Shown: one piece after another, positions 1-7,156 of the stretch | How the letters are laid out: each line of letters opens with the position of its first letter | Numbering within the stretch: the stretch's first letter is position 1 | DNA from: JACDAN01 sp035707105 | GTDB lineage: Bacteria > Actinomycetota > Thermoleophilia > Gaiellales > Gaiellaceae | Assembly: GCA_035707105.1 (NCBI GenBank) | Contig: DASSUI010000061.1 | Span: 1 to 11,526 of the forward strand | DNA length: 11,526 bases | Reading direction: 5' to 3' | Translations under genes and position numbers: made by a program | Notes under the pieces: model-generated | The model's input: the letters and a program-made list of their open reading frames with translations, nothing else | Database searches by the model: none | What the model was told of the DNA's origin: nothing

Positions 1-1
1 T

Positions 2-148
2 CCGCCCACGCCGCAAGGCCAGCCGCCCCAGCCGCTCCCTCCTGACGACCACCCCGACGATGACGGCGACGACGCTCACGGCGGGCGGCACGACGATCGG
101 GTCAACGGCGGCGGCAAGCAGAAGCACGACCGCGGCCACCGCAAGTAG
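2..148 (+). CDS. C-terminal tail of an unidentified protein (5' end outside window)
   Basis: An open frame enters from the left edge and runs 48 codons to a TAG at 146-148. The visible residues begin with a Pro/Gln-rich stretch (PPTPQGQPPQPLPP) and pass into an Asp/His/Gly-rich, then Lys/Arg/His-rich tail ending in HDRGHRK. It is low in hydrophobic residues and almost certainly disordered. No domain can be recognised, so no function is assigned. The frame is preferred over the ATG-started frame at 60 because its composition (Pro, Asp, His, Lys, with almost no Ser/Thr/Arg scatter) looks like a natural flexible tail, and because it stops before the convergent gene that ends at 186. The five histidines among aspartates could bind metal, but this is only a compositional remark. 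Confidence 0.5.
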   Translation, partial: PPTPQGQPPQPLPPDDHPDDDGDDAHGGRHDDRVNGGGKQKHDRGHRK

Positions 149-185
149 TCGTGGTCCCTGCCTGTGCGGCCGGGATGCCTGGCAT

Positions 186-650
186 CTACGAGGGGTGTGC
201 GAACCCGGGGCGGAGGAACACGATTCCGACCTGACGGTCTGTGAGGTCTCCGGTGTCACTGAGCACGAAGTTCGACGTCACCTGACCCGTCGCTCCCCTG
301 AACTGACCCACCCCGCCGGCGACACGGAAGACGGCTGTGCCGTGGCGGAGATGCTCGTCGGCCGAATCGCCCAGACGTCCCACGCCGGCCGTCTCGATGA
401 AGAGCCGGTGGCCGTGCCCGAAGTCCAGCGTCGTTCTCGCGGTGAACGAGCCGTCGGTTCGAAACGCAAGACGCGCCTGGAGCATCGCCTCCTCGGCGAG
501 ATCGTCGACGATGTGTCGTGAGCTGACGCCGTCGCGCGCCACGCGCGTCTCGATCGTGCCGGACGGAGCGCGGGCGCGGAAGACCAGACCGTCGCCGTCA
601 GGCAACGCTTCGCCGCGAAACTCGAGCGCGTAGGCGAGCAGCCGACCCAT
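186..650 (-). CDS. Small predicted beta-barrel-like protein, 154 aa
   Basis: A 154-residue protein read from an ATG at 650-648 to a TAG at 188-186. The frame is open further upstream, but the upstream part is Arg-rich and antisense to the LuxR-type gene, so the ATG (MGRLLAYALEFRGEALPDG) is the sensible start. No good Shine-Dalgarno is visible before it. There is no signal peptide or membrane segment. The body alternates short strands with Gly/Asp turns. Its C-terminal half carries a pattern of the type GTAVFRVAGGVGQFRGATGQ followed by a strand and an Asp-Thr-Gly turn, which resembles small lipocalin-like or allene-oxide-cyclase-barrel proteins of actinobacteria. That resemblance is from memory of the pattern only, and ligand and role are unknown. 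It is divergent from the regulator starting at 710, with 59 bp between the starts, so the two may share a control region. Confidence 0.6.
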   Translation of the reverse strand: MGRLLAYALEFRGEALPDGDGLVFRARAPSGTIETRVARDGVSSRHIVDDLAEEAMLQARLAFRTDGSFTARTTLDFGHGHRLFIETAGVGRLGDSADEHLRHGTAVFRVAGGVGQFRGATGQVTSNFVLSDTGDLTDRQVGIVFLRPGFAHPS

Positions 651-709
651 GTCGCGATCGTGTCGCTCGCGTCGTCGGCATCGCTTCCGGGCAAGCCCTG
701 GTCCTTGGC

Positions 710-3499
710 GTGGAGGGCGCCAGGGTCTACCGTGAAACCGTGCTCGTCGGTCGGGAGCCCGACTGCGTGCGGATCGACGAATTGCTCGATCGCGCCCGCC
801 GAGGGCGTAGCGGCGCGCTCGTGCTTCGCGGTGAGGCCGGAATGGGCAAGACCGCGCTCCTCGACTACGCCGCCGAGCACGCGGAGGGAATGACCGTCGT
901 CCGGGCGCTCGGCGTCGAGTACGAGTTCGAGCTCCAGTTCTCCGGTCTGCTGGAGCTGATGCGGCCCCTGCTCGAGCACCTGCCGGAGATCCCACCGCAG
1001 CAGGCAGAGGCGCTTCGGAGCGCGCTGGGCCTGGGCGAGCCGAAGCCGTACGAGCGGTTCACGATCTGCGCGGCGACGCTGAGCCTGATCGCCGCGGCCG
1101 CGGAGACGAACCCGCTCCTGATCCTCGTCGACGACGCTCATTGGCTGGATCTCGCGACCGACGACGCGCTGCTTTTCGCCGCCAAGAGGCTCGTCGCCGA
1201 CTCGGTCGCGATCCTGCTCGCCGTCCGCGAGGGCGGTGAGCGGACGTTTCGCGCGCCCGCGCTCGACCAGCTCAGGCTTACGACCCTCGATCCGGAGCAG
1301 TGCGCGCTCCTCCTCGCCGGCGAGGCGAAGCGGCCGGTCGTGCCGCAGGTCGCCGAGCACCTCTGCGCGGCCACCGAGGGCAACCCACTCGCCCTCGTCG
1401 AGCTCGGGGACCTCCTTTCCGCCGACCAACTCGCCGGGCGGGAGGAGCTGCCGGATCCGGTACCGGCCGGGCGGACGCTCGAGCGTGCGTTCGCCTGGCG
1501 TGCCGAGCGGCTCCCGAAGGATTCGCAGCGCGCGCTGATCGTCGCCGCCGTGTCGCTCTCGGACGAGACGGAGACGATCGTGGCGGCGCTGGAGTCGCTC
1601 GGGATCGGGCGGGACGCGCTCGAGCCGGCCGAGGATGCGGCCCTGCTGTCGCTCGCCGACGGGCACATCCGTTTCCGCCATCCGCTGGTTCGCTCGGCCG
1701 TCTTCCACGGCGCGCCGCCGTCCGAGCGCCGGGAGGCGCACCGCGCACTCGCCGAAGCGCTCCGCGACAGGGACGACCCCGAGCGCTTCGCGTGGCACCT
1801 GGCAGGGGCCGCGATCGGAGTCGACGAGGAGGCGGCGACGGCGCTCGAGCTCGCCGCGAAGCAGGCGCAGCAGCGCTCCAGCTACGCGGCGGCCGCCGCG
1901 GCCATGGAACGGGCCGCGGCGCTCACGGCCGACGAGGACGCGCGGCCCCGCCGCCTCTATGCGGCCGCGGACGCGGCGCTCAGCGCCGGCAGGCCGGACG
2001 ACGCGCTGAGGTTTCTCGCCGAGCCGCTTGCCCACCAGGATCCGCGCCTCCGGGCGGCGGCGCTCCGGCTCCAGGGTCGAATCGAATACCTCGGAGGCCG
2101 TCCCAAGGAGGCTGCGGCCGTCCTCGTGGAGGCGTCCCGGCTCCTCGAGGACATCGACCGCGCGCTCGCCGTCGAGATCTGCACCGAGGCCTGCAGCGCT
2201 CGGCTCGGCGTCGCCGACGCCGAGGGCATGCTCGCCTCTGCCGAGCGCGCCGAGGCCCTCGCCTCGGGGCTCTCGAACGGCCAGCTCCGCGATCTCGTCA
2301 CCCTCACGCGCGGGTGGGTGCTCTGCTACGTGGGCCGATCCGAGGAGGGCGTGCCGCTCCTCGAGCAGGCCGTTGCGGCCGCCGAGGGTGCCGAGCTCGA
2401 CCCGCTCGGCCTGATGCGGATCTCCGGCGCCCTCGAGTGGCTCGACCGCTCGCGCGATGCGCACCGGTATGCGGAGCGGGACGTTGCCCGGGCGCGGGAG
2501 GACGGCGCCGTCGGGCTGCTGCCCTATCTCCTCTACCAGCAGGCGTGGCACGCGACACGTGCGGGGCTCCTGAGTGAGGCGTTCGCGGCCGCGTCGGAGG
2601 GCCTTGGGCTCGCGCGCGAGCTCGACCTCGGCCTTCCACGGCTCCAGTCACTGCTCGTGCTCGCGGCGATCACGGCCCGACGTGGATCGGAGCCCGAGTG
2701 CACCGCCTACGTCGACGAGGTGAAGCGGCCGCTCGAGGAGACCGGGCTCGTGGGCTACCGCGTCCTGCTCGCGTATTCGCAGGGCCTGCTGGCCGTCGCC
2801 CTCTCCCGCACCGAGGACGCCGTGCGCGAGTTCGAGGCGGTCGCGAAGGGCCTCGGGCGCTTCGGGATCCACTCGCGCGTCATGGTCCCGTGCGCGGAGC
2901 TCGCCGAAGTGCACGCCCGGGGAGGGGACGCGAGGAAGGCTGCGACGGCGCTCGCCGCCCACGAGGACTCGCCCGAGCCTCAGAGCCCGGTCGGTCGCGC
3001 GACCGCCGCACGGGCGAAGGGCCTCCTCGCGCCCGACGACGGCATCGACGACGCCTTCGACAAGGCCTTGGCGCTCCACGAGCAATCCGACGACCTCTGG
3101 TCGCTGGCCCGCACCCGACTGGCCTACGGCGAGCGGCTCCGCCGGGCAAACCGGCGCGTCGACGCCCGCGAGCAGCTCCGCCCGGCGCTCGAGCTCTTCG
3201 AGGATCAGGGCGCCGGAGCATGGGCCGAGCGCACGCGCGGCGAGCTCCGTGCGAGCGGCGAGACGCTCCGACGCCGCAAGTCGTGGGAAGTGGAGGAGCT
3301 CACCCCGCAGGAGCTCCAGATCGCGTTCCACGTCGCTCGGGGGATGACGAACCGGGAGGTCGGCGCCGCCCTCTTCCTCTCGCACAAGACGATCGAGTTC
3401 CATCTCGGCCGGGTCTACCGGAAGCTGGACATGCACTCCCGCTCCGAGCTGATCAGCCGCTTCGCGCGGGAGGCGGCCCCGGAGCGGACCCCGGCATAG
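710..3499 (+). CDS. LuxR-family (LAL/MalT-like) ATP-dependent transcriptional regulator
   Basis: A 929-residue cytoplasmic regulator of the LAL type. The N-terminus (VLVGREPDCVRIDELL) is the usual entry to the AAA/STAND ATPase. Walker A is GEAGMGKT at residues 41-48, and Walker B is LLILVDDAHWLD at 136-147. The middle, roughly 330-850, is an Ala/Leu/Glu-rich helical region of the TPR-like kind used for ligand or partner sensing. Residues 864-921 form the LuxR/GerE helix-turn-helix (LTPQE, then GMTNREVGAALFLSHKTIEFHL, then KLDMHSRSEL). The start is GTG at 710; length and domain order are normal for the family. It probably acts as a nucleotide-gated activator, but its inducer and targets cannot be read here. 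Candidates for control are itself and the divergent gene at 650. A strong hairpin follows the stop codon. Confidence 0.93.
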   Translation: MEGARVYRETVLVGREPDCVRIDELLDRARRGRSGALVLRGEAGMGKTALLDYAAEHAEGMTVVRALGVEYEFELQFSGLLELMRPLLEHLPEIPPQQAEALRSALGLGEPKPYERFTICAATLSLIAAAAETNPLLILVDDAHWLDLATDDALLFAAKRLVADSVAILLAVREGGERTFRAPALDQLRLTTLDPEQCALLLAGEAKRPVVPQVAEHLCAATEGNPLALVELGDLLSADQLAGREELPDPVPAGRTLERAFAWRAERLPKDSQRALIVAAVSLSDETETIVAALESLGIGRDALEPAEDAALLSLADGHIRFRHPLVRSAVFHGAPPSERREAHRALAEALRDRDDPERFAWHLAGAAIGVDEEAATALELAAKQAQQRSSYAAAAAAMERAAALTADEDARPRRLYAAADAALSAGRPDDALRFLAEPLAHQDPRLRAAALRLQGRIEYLGGRPKEAAAVLVEASRLLEDIDRALAVEICTEACSARLGVADAEGMLASAERAEALASGLSNGQLRDLVTLTRGWVLCYVGRSEEGVPLLEQAVAAAEGAELDPLGLMRISGALEWLDRSRDAHRYAERDVARAREDGAVGLLPYLLYQQAWHATRAGLLSEAFAAASEGLGLARELDLGLPRLQSLLVLAAITARRGSEPECTAYVDEVKRPLEETGLVGYRVLLAYSQGLLAVALSRTEDAVREFEAVAKGLGRFGIHSRVMVPCAELAEVHARGGDARKAATALAAHEDSPEPQSPVGRATAARAKGLLAPDDGIDDAFDKALALHEQSDDLWSLARTRLAYGERLRRANRRVDAREQLRPALELFEDQGAGAWAERTRGELRASGETLRRRKSWEVEELTPQELQIAFHVARGMTNREVGAALFLSHKTIEFHLGRVYRKLDMHSRSELISRFAREAAPERTPA

Positions 3500-3502
3500 A
3501 GA

Positions 3503-3532
3503 CGGCCGGGGCTCCCGAAGGAGCCCCGGCCG
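3503..3532. terminator. Perfect 13-bp hairpin between convergent genes
   Basis: Thirteen uninterrupted base pairs (arms 3503-3515 and 3520-3532, mostly GC) close a CGAA tetraloop. It lies 4 bp after the LuxR-type stop codon and 19 bp after the stop codon of the convergent RTX gene. There is no T-tract on either side, so it is a GC-type terminator or RNA-end stabiliser rather than a textbook intrinsic terminator. Its position suggests it serves both transcripts. Confidence 0.75.
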
Positions 3533-3551
3533 CGGTGGTGAGAGGATGGAC

Positions 3552-6479
3552 CTAATCGTCCGTCCCGAGGTCGACGAGCGTCTGAATCAGCGCGGCGACG
3601 CCGGCGCCGATCGCGACGTTGTCGTCGCCGCCGAGGGTGTGGATCGCGAGCGTGTCGTTCGCGACCTCCGGGTGGCTGATGCCCACGGCTGTGAAGAGGC
3701 CGGTCACGTCGACGACGCCGGCGTTTGCGGCCACGGCGACGTTATCCGGGTTGTTGGTGCCGTTGACGGTGATCGTGTCGGCAGCCGCGTCGCCGGCCCC
3801 GCCGCCGATCACGCCGGCCAGGTCGATGTTCGCCTTCGTGACGTCGGTGCCGGTCAGGTCGTTGACGACGGTGGTGTCCACGCCGCCGAGCGGCCTGAGA
3901 TCGACGGTCTCCGTGCCGTCGACGTCCATGACGATGTTGCCGAGGTTGCGGGTGAAGCGGAGCCGTCCGGCGACGGCCGAGGCCTCGAAGGCCTCGTTGC
4001 CGGCGGCGCCGTTGAACTCCATCGTGTCGTTGCCCGCCTGGCCCTCGATGAGGTCGTTGGCGTCGCCGGGGTTCCAGACGAGAGTGTCGTTCCCGTCGCC
4101 GCCGACCATGGTGTCGTTCTGCTGCTGGCCGGCGATCAGGTCGTTGCCGTCGCCGCCGGTGAGCACGTCGGCCTCGGTCCCGCCGTTGATGACGAGCTGG
4201 ATCAGCGCCGCGAGGCCGGGCCCGGCCGTGATGGTGTCGGCGCCGCCGAGGCCGTTGACCGTCAGCTTGTCGTTTGCGGCCTCCGAGTGGTCGATCCGAA
4301 GGTTCGGCTGAGTCCCGAAGAGGTCCACGGCGCTCCCGTCCGCGCTGATCTGGATCTCGTCGGGGTCGTTCGTGCCGTTGACCGTGACCGAGTCGGCCGC
4401 GCCGTCGCCCGCGCCGCCGCCGATCGCGGCCTCGAGGTCGAGCGCCACGGACTTGAGCCTGGTCCCGCTGACGTCGTTCAGGACGGCGCTGTCTGCCCCG
4501 CCGAGCGCTTGGACGTCGATGAGCTCGATGTCGTTCAAGTCCATCGTGATGTTCGCCACATCGCGGAAGAACCTGACCCGCTCGCCGTTGGCCGAGACGT
4601 CGAAGCTCTCGGCCACGCCGGCGCCGTTGAAGAGGAGCGTGTCGGCGCCTTCGTCGCCGTCTTGGCCCTCAACGACGTCGCTGCCGTCGCCCGGATCCCA
4701 GATGAACGTGTCGTTGTCGGCCCCGAGGAGACCGGTGTCGTTTCCGCGGTTGCCGTCGATCGCGTCGTTCCCGTCGCCGCCGCTCAGCACCTCGGCGCCG
4801 TCGCCGCCGTTGATCGTGTCGTTCCCGGCGCCGCCGTCGATTCCGAGCTTGACCAGCGCCGCAAGGCCGATCGCGCCGCTGATCGTGTCGTCGCCGCCGA
4901 GACCGTTGACGTTCAGGACGTCGTCGGCCGCCTGGGAGCCCTGGATCTTCAGGGCCGCCGCCAGGCCAGTCACGTCCACGGCGGCCGCGTTGGGAGCGAT
5001 CGCGATCGTGTCGTTCCCGGGCGAGCCGTTGACCGTGGTGGTGTCGACCGCACCGTCAGTCGCGAGGTCGAGATCGATGTTCTTGACGTCGGTCGCGGAC
5101 AGGTCGTTCACGACCGTGTTGTCCACGCCGCCGAGGGCGCGGAGGTCGACCCGCTCGGTGTCGTCGACGTCCATCGTGATGTTCGCGACGTTGCGGAAGA
5201 ACTTCAGGCGGTTGCCGTTCGCCGAGAAGTCGAAGTTCTCGGCCACGCCGGCGCCGTTGAAGAGCATCGTGTCGATCCCGGCGTCGCCTTCGACCTTGTC
5301 GCTCCCGTCGCCGGGATCCCAGACGAACGTGTCGTCGCCGGCTCCGAGGAGGCCGGTGTCGTCTCCGCGGTTGCCGTCGACCGTGTCGTTCTCGGTGCCG
5401 CCGCGCAGCGAGTCGTTGCCGTCGCCGCCATTGATCGTGTCGTTGCCCGCCCCGCCGTCCAGCGTCAGCTGGGTCAGCGTGGCGAGGCCTACGGCGCCGG
5501 TCAACGTGTCGTTCCCCGCGAGGGCCTCGATCGAGAGCGCCTCGGCGTTGACGACGTCGATCGGCAAGCCCGCCGGCCCGCCGGAGACCGCGATGTGCGG
5601 TGCGGTCGCTGCGGGGGCGACTCCGATCGTGTCGTTGCCGGCCGAGCCCTCGATCGTGACGCGGTCGCTGCCCGCGCCCGGGTCGACGTTCAGCCTGTCG
5701 TTCGCGGCCTGCGCACGAGAGATGTTGAGCACCGCGCCGATGCCGCTGATGTCGACCCCGCCGCCGACCCGGAGGTCGTTTGCCGCCGACGAGCCCTTCA
5801 CGTTCACCGTGTCGGCGGCGCCGTCGTTCGCCAGGTCGGCGTTCAGCCTGGCGAGGCCGGCACCGGCGAGGTCGTTGACGACGACGTTGTCCGCTCCGCG
5901 CAGGGGCCGGAGATCGAACCGCTCGACTGCGGCCCGGAACGCGTGGCCGTTGCGCGCGTAGCGGAAGGAAGAACCGACGCGGGAGAAGTCGAACCTCTCC
6001 GCGGCGTTCGAGCCTTTCCCGCTGACGAGGTCGCTGCCCCCGTCGCCGAAGAGCGTCGTCGCCTCCGTGTTGACGAAGACGCCGTAGCTCTCGTCCACCG
6101 CGAGGGCGTCGCTGCCGGACCCCGCGTGGACGACGATCCGGTTGAACCGCGACCGCTTGAACGTGAACTCGGCGGATCCGTTCCCGCCGACGTCGACCTG
6201 GAGCCGTGACGAGTCTCGCGGCTTGAGGCGCAGCACGATCCGGTCGTTTCCGGCCGTGCCCTGCACGTTCAGCTGGCCGCGGCGAATGCTCGCCTTGACC
6301 TTCTGCTTCGGCTTCTTCGCCGCCTTCGTGGGCGGCTTGGGTGTCGCCCCGTAGGACGACGAGCTCGAGAACGCAAGTGTGACGACGAAGACGACGAGCA
6401 CCGCTACCAGAGCGATCACTCCGCGTCGGCCGTGGCCTTCGTGCCACCTGCTCGTGAGAAACGCGATGACGGGTTGCAC
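3552..6479 (-). CDS. Exported RTX-type (hemolysin-type calcium-binding repeat) protein, 975 aa
   Basis: The start is GTG at 6479, supported by AGGAGG five bases upstream. Residues 18-43 form a basic-then-hydrophobic segment (RRGVIALVAVLVVFVVTLAF) that is a signal peptide or membrane anchor, followed by a Lys/Pro-rich linker (about 46-67). The rest is extracellular by prediction. A diverged N-terminal module spans about 143-341. Three clear modules follow, at 342-548, 549-765 and 766-975. Each begins with four or five consecutive nonapeptides of the GGxGxDxxx type (342-386, 549-593, 766-801), which in this family form a calcium-binding parallel beta-roll. Next come a W[DN]PGD...FNGA segment, a beta domain (FFRxVANITMDxxDxE, then ALGGxDxxVxND) and an NGxxGxDxI-type strand. 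No catalytic domain and no C-terminal sorting signal are visible, so a structural, adhesive or surface-layer role is likely. It probably depends on Ca2+. It is divergent from the cupredoxin gene. Confidence 0.9.
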   Translation of the reverse strand: MQPVIAFLTSRWHEGHGRRGVIALVAVLVVFVVTLAFSSSSSYGATPKPPTKAAKKPKQKVKASIRRGQLNVQGTAGNDRIVLRLKPRDSSRLQVDVGGNGSAEFTFKRSRFNRIVVHAGSGSDALAVDESYGVFVNTEATTLFGDGGSDLVSGKGSNAAERFDFSRVGSSFRYARNGHAFRAAVERFDLRPLRGADNVVVNDLAGAGLARLNADLANDGAADTVNVKGSSAANDLRVGGGVDISGIGAVLNISRAQAANDRLNVDPGAGSDRVTIEGSAGNDTIGVAPAATAPHIAVSGGPAGLPIDVVNAEALSIEALAGNDTLTGAVGLATLTQLTLDGGAGNDTINGGDGNDSLRGGTENDTVDGNRGDDTGLLGAGDDTFVWDPGDGSDKVEGDAGIDTMLFNGAGVAENFDFSANGNRLKFFRNVANITMDVDDTERVDLRALGGVDNTVVNDLSATDVKNIDLDLATDGAVDTTTVNGSPGNDTIAIAPNAAAVDVTGLAAALKIQGSQAADDVLNVNGLGGDDTISGAIGLAALVKLGIDGGAGNDTINGGDGAEVLSGGDGNDAIDGNRGNDTGLLGADNDTFIWDPGDGSDVVEGQDGDEGADTLLFNGAGVAESFDVSANGERVRFFRDVANITMDLNDIELIDVQALGGADSAVLNDVSGTRLKSVALDLEAAIGGGAGDGAADSVTVNGTNDPDEIQISADGSAVDLFGTQPNLRIDHSEAANDKLTVNGLGGADTITAGPGLAALIQLVINGGTEADVLTGGDGNDLIAGQQQNDTMVGGDGNDTLVWNPGDANDLIEGQAGNDTMEFNGAAGNEAFEASAVAGRLRFTRNLGNIVMDVDGTETVDLRPLGGVDTTVVNDLTGTDVTKANIDLAGVIGGGAGDAAADTITVNGTNNPDNVAVAANAGVVDVTGLFTAVGISHPEVANDTLAIHTLGGDDNVAIGAGVAALIQTLVDLGTDD
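3555..4184 (-). repeat. RTX module 3 (residues 766-975)
   Basis: The last of three in-frame modules. It has four nonapeptides (GGTEADVLT, GGDGNDLIA, GQQQNDTMV, GGDGNDTLV) instead of five. A WNPGDANDLIEGQAGNDT segment and the beta domain follow. The protein stops where the next nonapeptide block would begin. Confidence 0.8.
4185..4835 (-). repeat. RTX module 2 (residues 549-765)
   Basis: This module has five nonapeptides from GGAGNDTIN at 549 to LGADNDTFI ending at 593. The second one is degenerate (GGDGAEVLS lacks the Asp). A short insertion lies in the VEGQDGDEGADT loop compared with modules 1 and 3. The beta domain closely matches module 1 by eye. Confidence 0.8.
4836..5456 (-). repeat. 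RTX module 1 (residues 342-548)
   Basis: This module has five consecutive nonapeptides (342-386), then WDPGDGSDKVEGDAGIDT, the FNGAGVAENFDFSANG strand pair and the ALGGVDNTVVNDL segment. It is the best-formed unit and the reference for the other two. Confidence 0.8.
5457..6053 (-). repeat. Diverged N-terminal RTX-like module (residues 143-341)
   Basis: It keeps the module order but with only a rudimentary nonapeptide block (FGDGGSDLVSGKGS). The AERFDFS strand, the RPLRGADNVVVNDL segment and the DTVNVKGSSAANDL strand match those in the later modules. An extra stretch around residues 262-320 contains two additional GxxxxD turns. It looks like a decayed or capping copy. Confidence 0.55.
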
Positions 6480-6484
6480 TGTCT

Positions 6485-6490
6485 CCTCCT
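6485..6490 (-). promoter_or_regulatory. Ribosome binding site of the RTX gene
   Basis: AGGAGG on the minus strand, five bases before the GTG at 6479. This fixes the GTG as the start even though no ATG is nearby. Confidence 0.8.
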
Positions 6491-6682
6491 CGCTCGTGGT
6501 GCGGGCGGTCTGCCCGCGTCTGCCGTCGATGATCGGAGGCGACGGCCGCCGGACGCTTCTGAGGAACCCCTGGACCTAGATGTCACGAGACGGCGAGGAC
6601 CTAGGCGCCCTCCTAGGGAGTCACCCGAAGCGAGGGCCGGGGGTGCGGGACGACAGTGGAGGGCGAGACACAAGCCACACGG

Positions 6683-6688
6683 AAGGAG
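6683..6688 (+). promoter_or_regulatory. Ribosome binding site of the cupredoxin gene
   Basis: AAGGAG five bases before the ATG at 6694. It decides that start over the in-frame ATG at 6580, which would put 38 non-hydrophobic residues in front of the signal peptide. Confidence 0.85.
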
Positions 6689-6693
6689 CAGCA

Positions 6694-7059
6694 ATGTTTC
6701 GCATCACGTTCATCGCCCTCGCGGCCGCTGCAGCCGCCGTCGCCCTCGTCGTGACCGGACCGATCGCTGCGGCTCCGCAGGTCGTGAAGGGCACCGTAGG
6801 CCCGGGCTTCACCATCTCACTGACGAGCGGCGGCAAGAAGGTCAAGTCGCTCAAGGCGGGTGTCCGGTATCGCTTCGAGGTCACGGACAGGTCGTCGATC
6901 CACGACTTCCACCTCAGCGGTCCGGGGACGAACCGGGTCATCACCGGCGTTGGATTCACCGGCAAGAAGTCCGTGACGCTCACGCTCAAGCGCGGGACGT
7001 ACCGCTACGTCTGCGACCCGCACTCGGGCGTGATGAAGGGCAGTTTCCGCGTCAGCTAG
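6694..7059 (+). CDS. Secreted small cupredoxin (plastocyanin-like blue copper protein)
   Basis: A 121-residue protein. Residues 1-27 (MFRITFIALAAAAAAVALVV, then TGPIAAA) are a Sec signal peptide with a probable cleavage near AAA-PQ, giving a mature domain of about 94 residues. The type 1 copper ligands are all present: a His in IHDFHL (H70; H73 is the alternative), then C107, H110 and M114 in the pattern CxxHxxxM (CDPHSGVM). The strand GTYRYVCDPH is the characteristic last loop of plastocyanin-like domains. In this family the protein carries electrons or binds copper outside the membrane; the partner is unknown and no oxidase or reductase gene lies nearby. The start is set by AAGGAG at 6683. 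A 9-bp hairpin follows, and the RTX gene is divergent. Confidence 0.88.
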   Translation: MFRITFIALAAAAAAVALVVTGPIAAAPQVVKGTVGPGFTISLTSGGKKVKSLKAGVRYRFEVTDRSSIHDFHLSGPGTNRVITGVGFTGKKSVTLTLKRGTYRYVCDPHSGVMKGSFRVS

Positions 7060-7067
7060 CCGTCGGG

Positions 7068-7090
7068 GCGGCGGGCGCCTGGCCCGCCGC
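7068..7090 (+). terminator. Hairpin after the cupredoxin gene
   Basis: A nine-base-pair all-GC stem (arms 7068-7076 and 7082-7090) with a 5-base loop, starting 8 bases past the stop codon. Only a short T-poor tail follows (TCGCACTCTTG), so termination efficiency is uncertain. Confidence 0.5.
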
Positions 7091-7098
7091 TCGCACTC

Positions 7099-7128
7099 TT
7101 GATCGTTCCGATCGGCGAGCGTTAAGAC
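7099..7128 (+). promoter_or_regulatory. Candidate promoter of the YihY gene run
   Basis: TTGATC at 7099-7104 and TAAGAC at 7123-7128, with an 18-bp spacer, resemble a weak sigma-70 promoter. A start near 7135 would leave a short leader containing GGAAGGA (7141-7147), the ribosome binding site of the ATG at 7157. A small palindrome (GATCGttcCGATC, 7101-7113) overlaps the -35 region and could be an operator. Confidence 0.3.
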
Positions 7129-7156
7129 GGCCGCGATTCGGGAAGGACCAAGGTTG

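Larger units (their letters stand above)
6480..6693. promoter_or_regulatory. Divergent intergenic region between RTX and cupredoxin genes, with repeated CCTAG/GTCAC motifs
   Basis: The 214 bp must hold the promoters of both divergent genes. I see no convincing -35/-10 pair. What stands out is GGACCTAG at 6572-6579 and again at 6597-6604 (25 bp apart), plus a third CCTAG at 6612-6616. The first and third copies are followed after two or three bases by GTCAC (6582-6586, 6620-6624). These could be operator sites for a regulator that controls both genes. They were seen by eye only. Confidence 0.35.

Noticed and set aside
60..521. A 153-codon plus-strand frame from an ATG at 60
   Set aside because: It overlaps the minus-strand gene at 186-650 for most of its length, starts inside the tail frame 2-148, and has no recognisable domain or ribosome binding site.
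278..2551. A 757-codon open frame on the minus strand across the LuxR-type gene
   Set aside because: It is a GC-bias shadow of the ATPase gene. The translation is Arg/Glu/Gly-rich with no motif, and it also overlaps the better-supported small gene at 186-650.
1300..2577. A 425-codon plus-strand frame inside the LuxR-type gene
   Set aside because: The translation is almost entirely Arg, Ala, Gly and Pro, typical of an out-of-frame reading of high-GC coding DNA.
3600..5500. Many short similar DNA words (such as GTGTCGTT and CCGCCG) suggesting a CRISPR or satellite array
   Set aside because: They are the codons of in-frame nonapeptide and beta-strand repeats. There are no constant repeats with unique spacers of regular length.
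3546..6209. An 887-codon open frame on the plus strand across the RTX gene
   Set aside because: It is antisense to a protein with a clear signal peptide, RTX repeats and a good ribosome binding site. Its Val/Asp/Ala/Gly/Arg-rich translation mirrors the repeated codons of the other strand, with no domain of its own.
6580..6693. An upstream ATG for the cupredoxin gene
   Set aside because: It would place 38 polar residues before the signal peptide, whereas AAGGAG sits correctly before the ATG at 6694.
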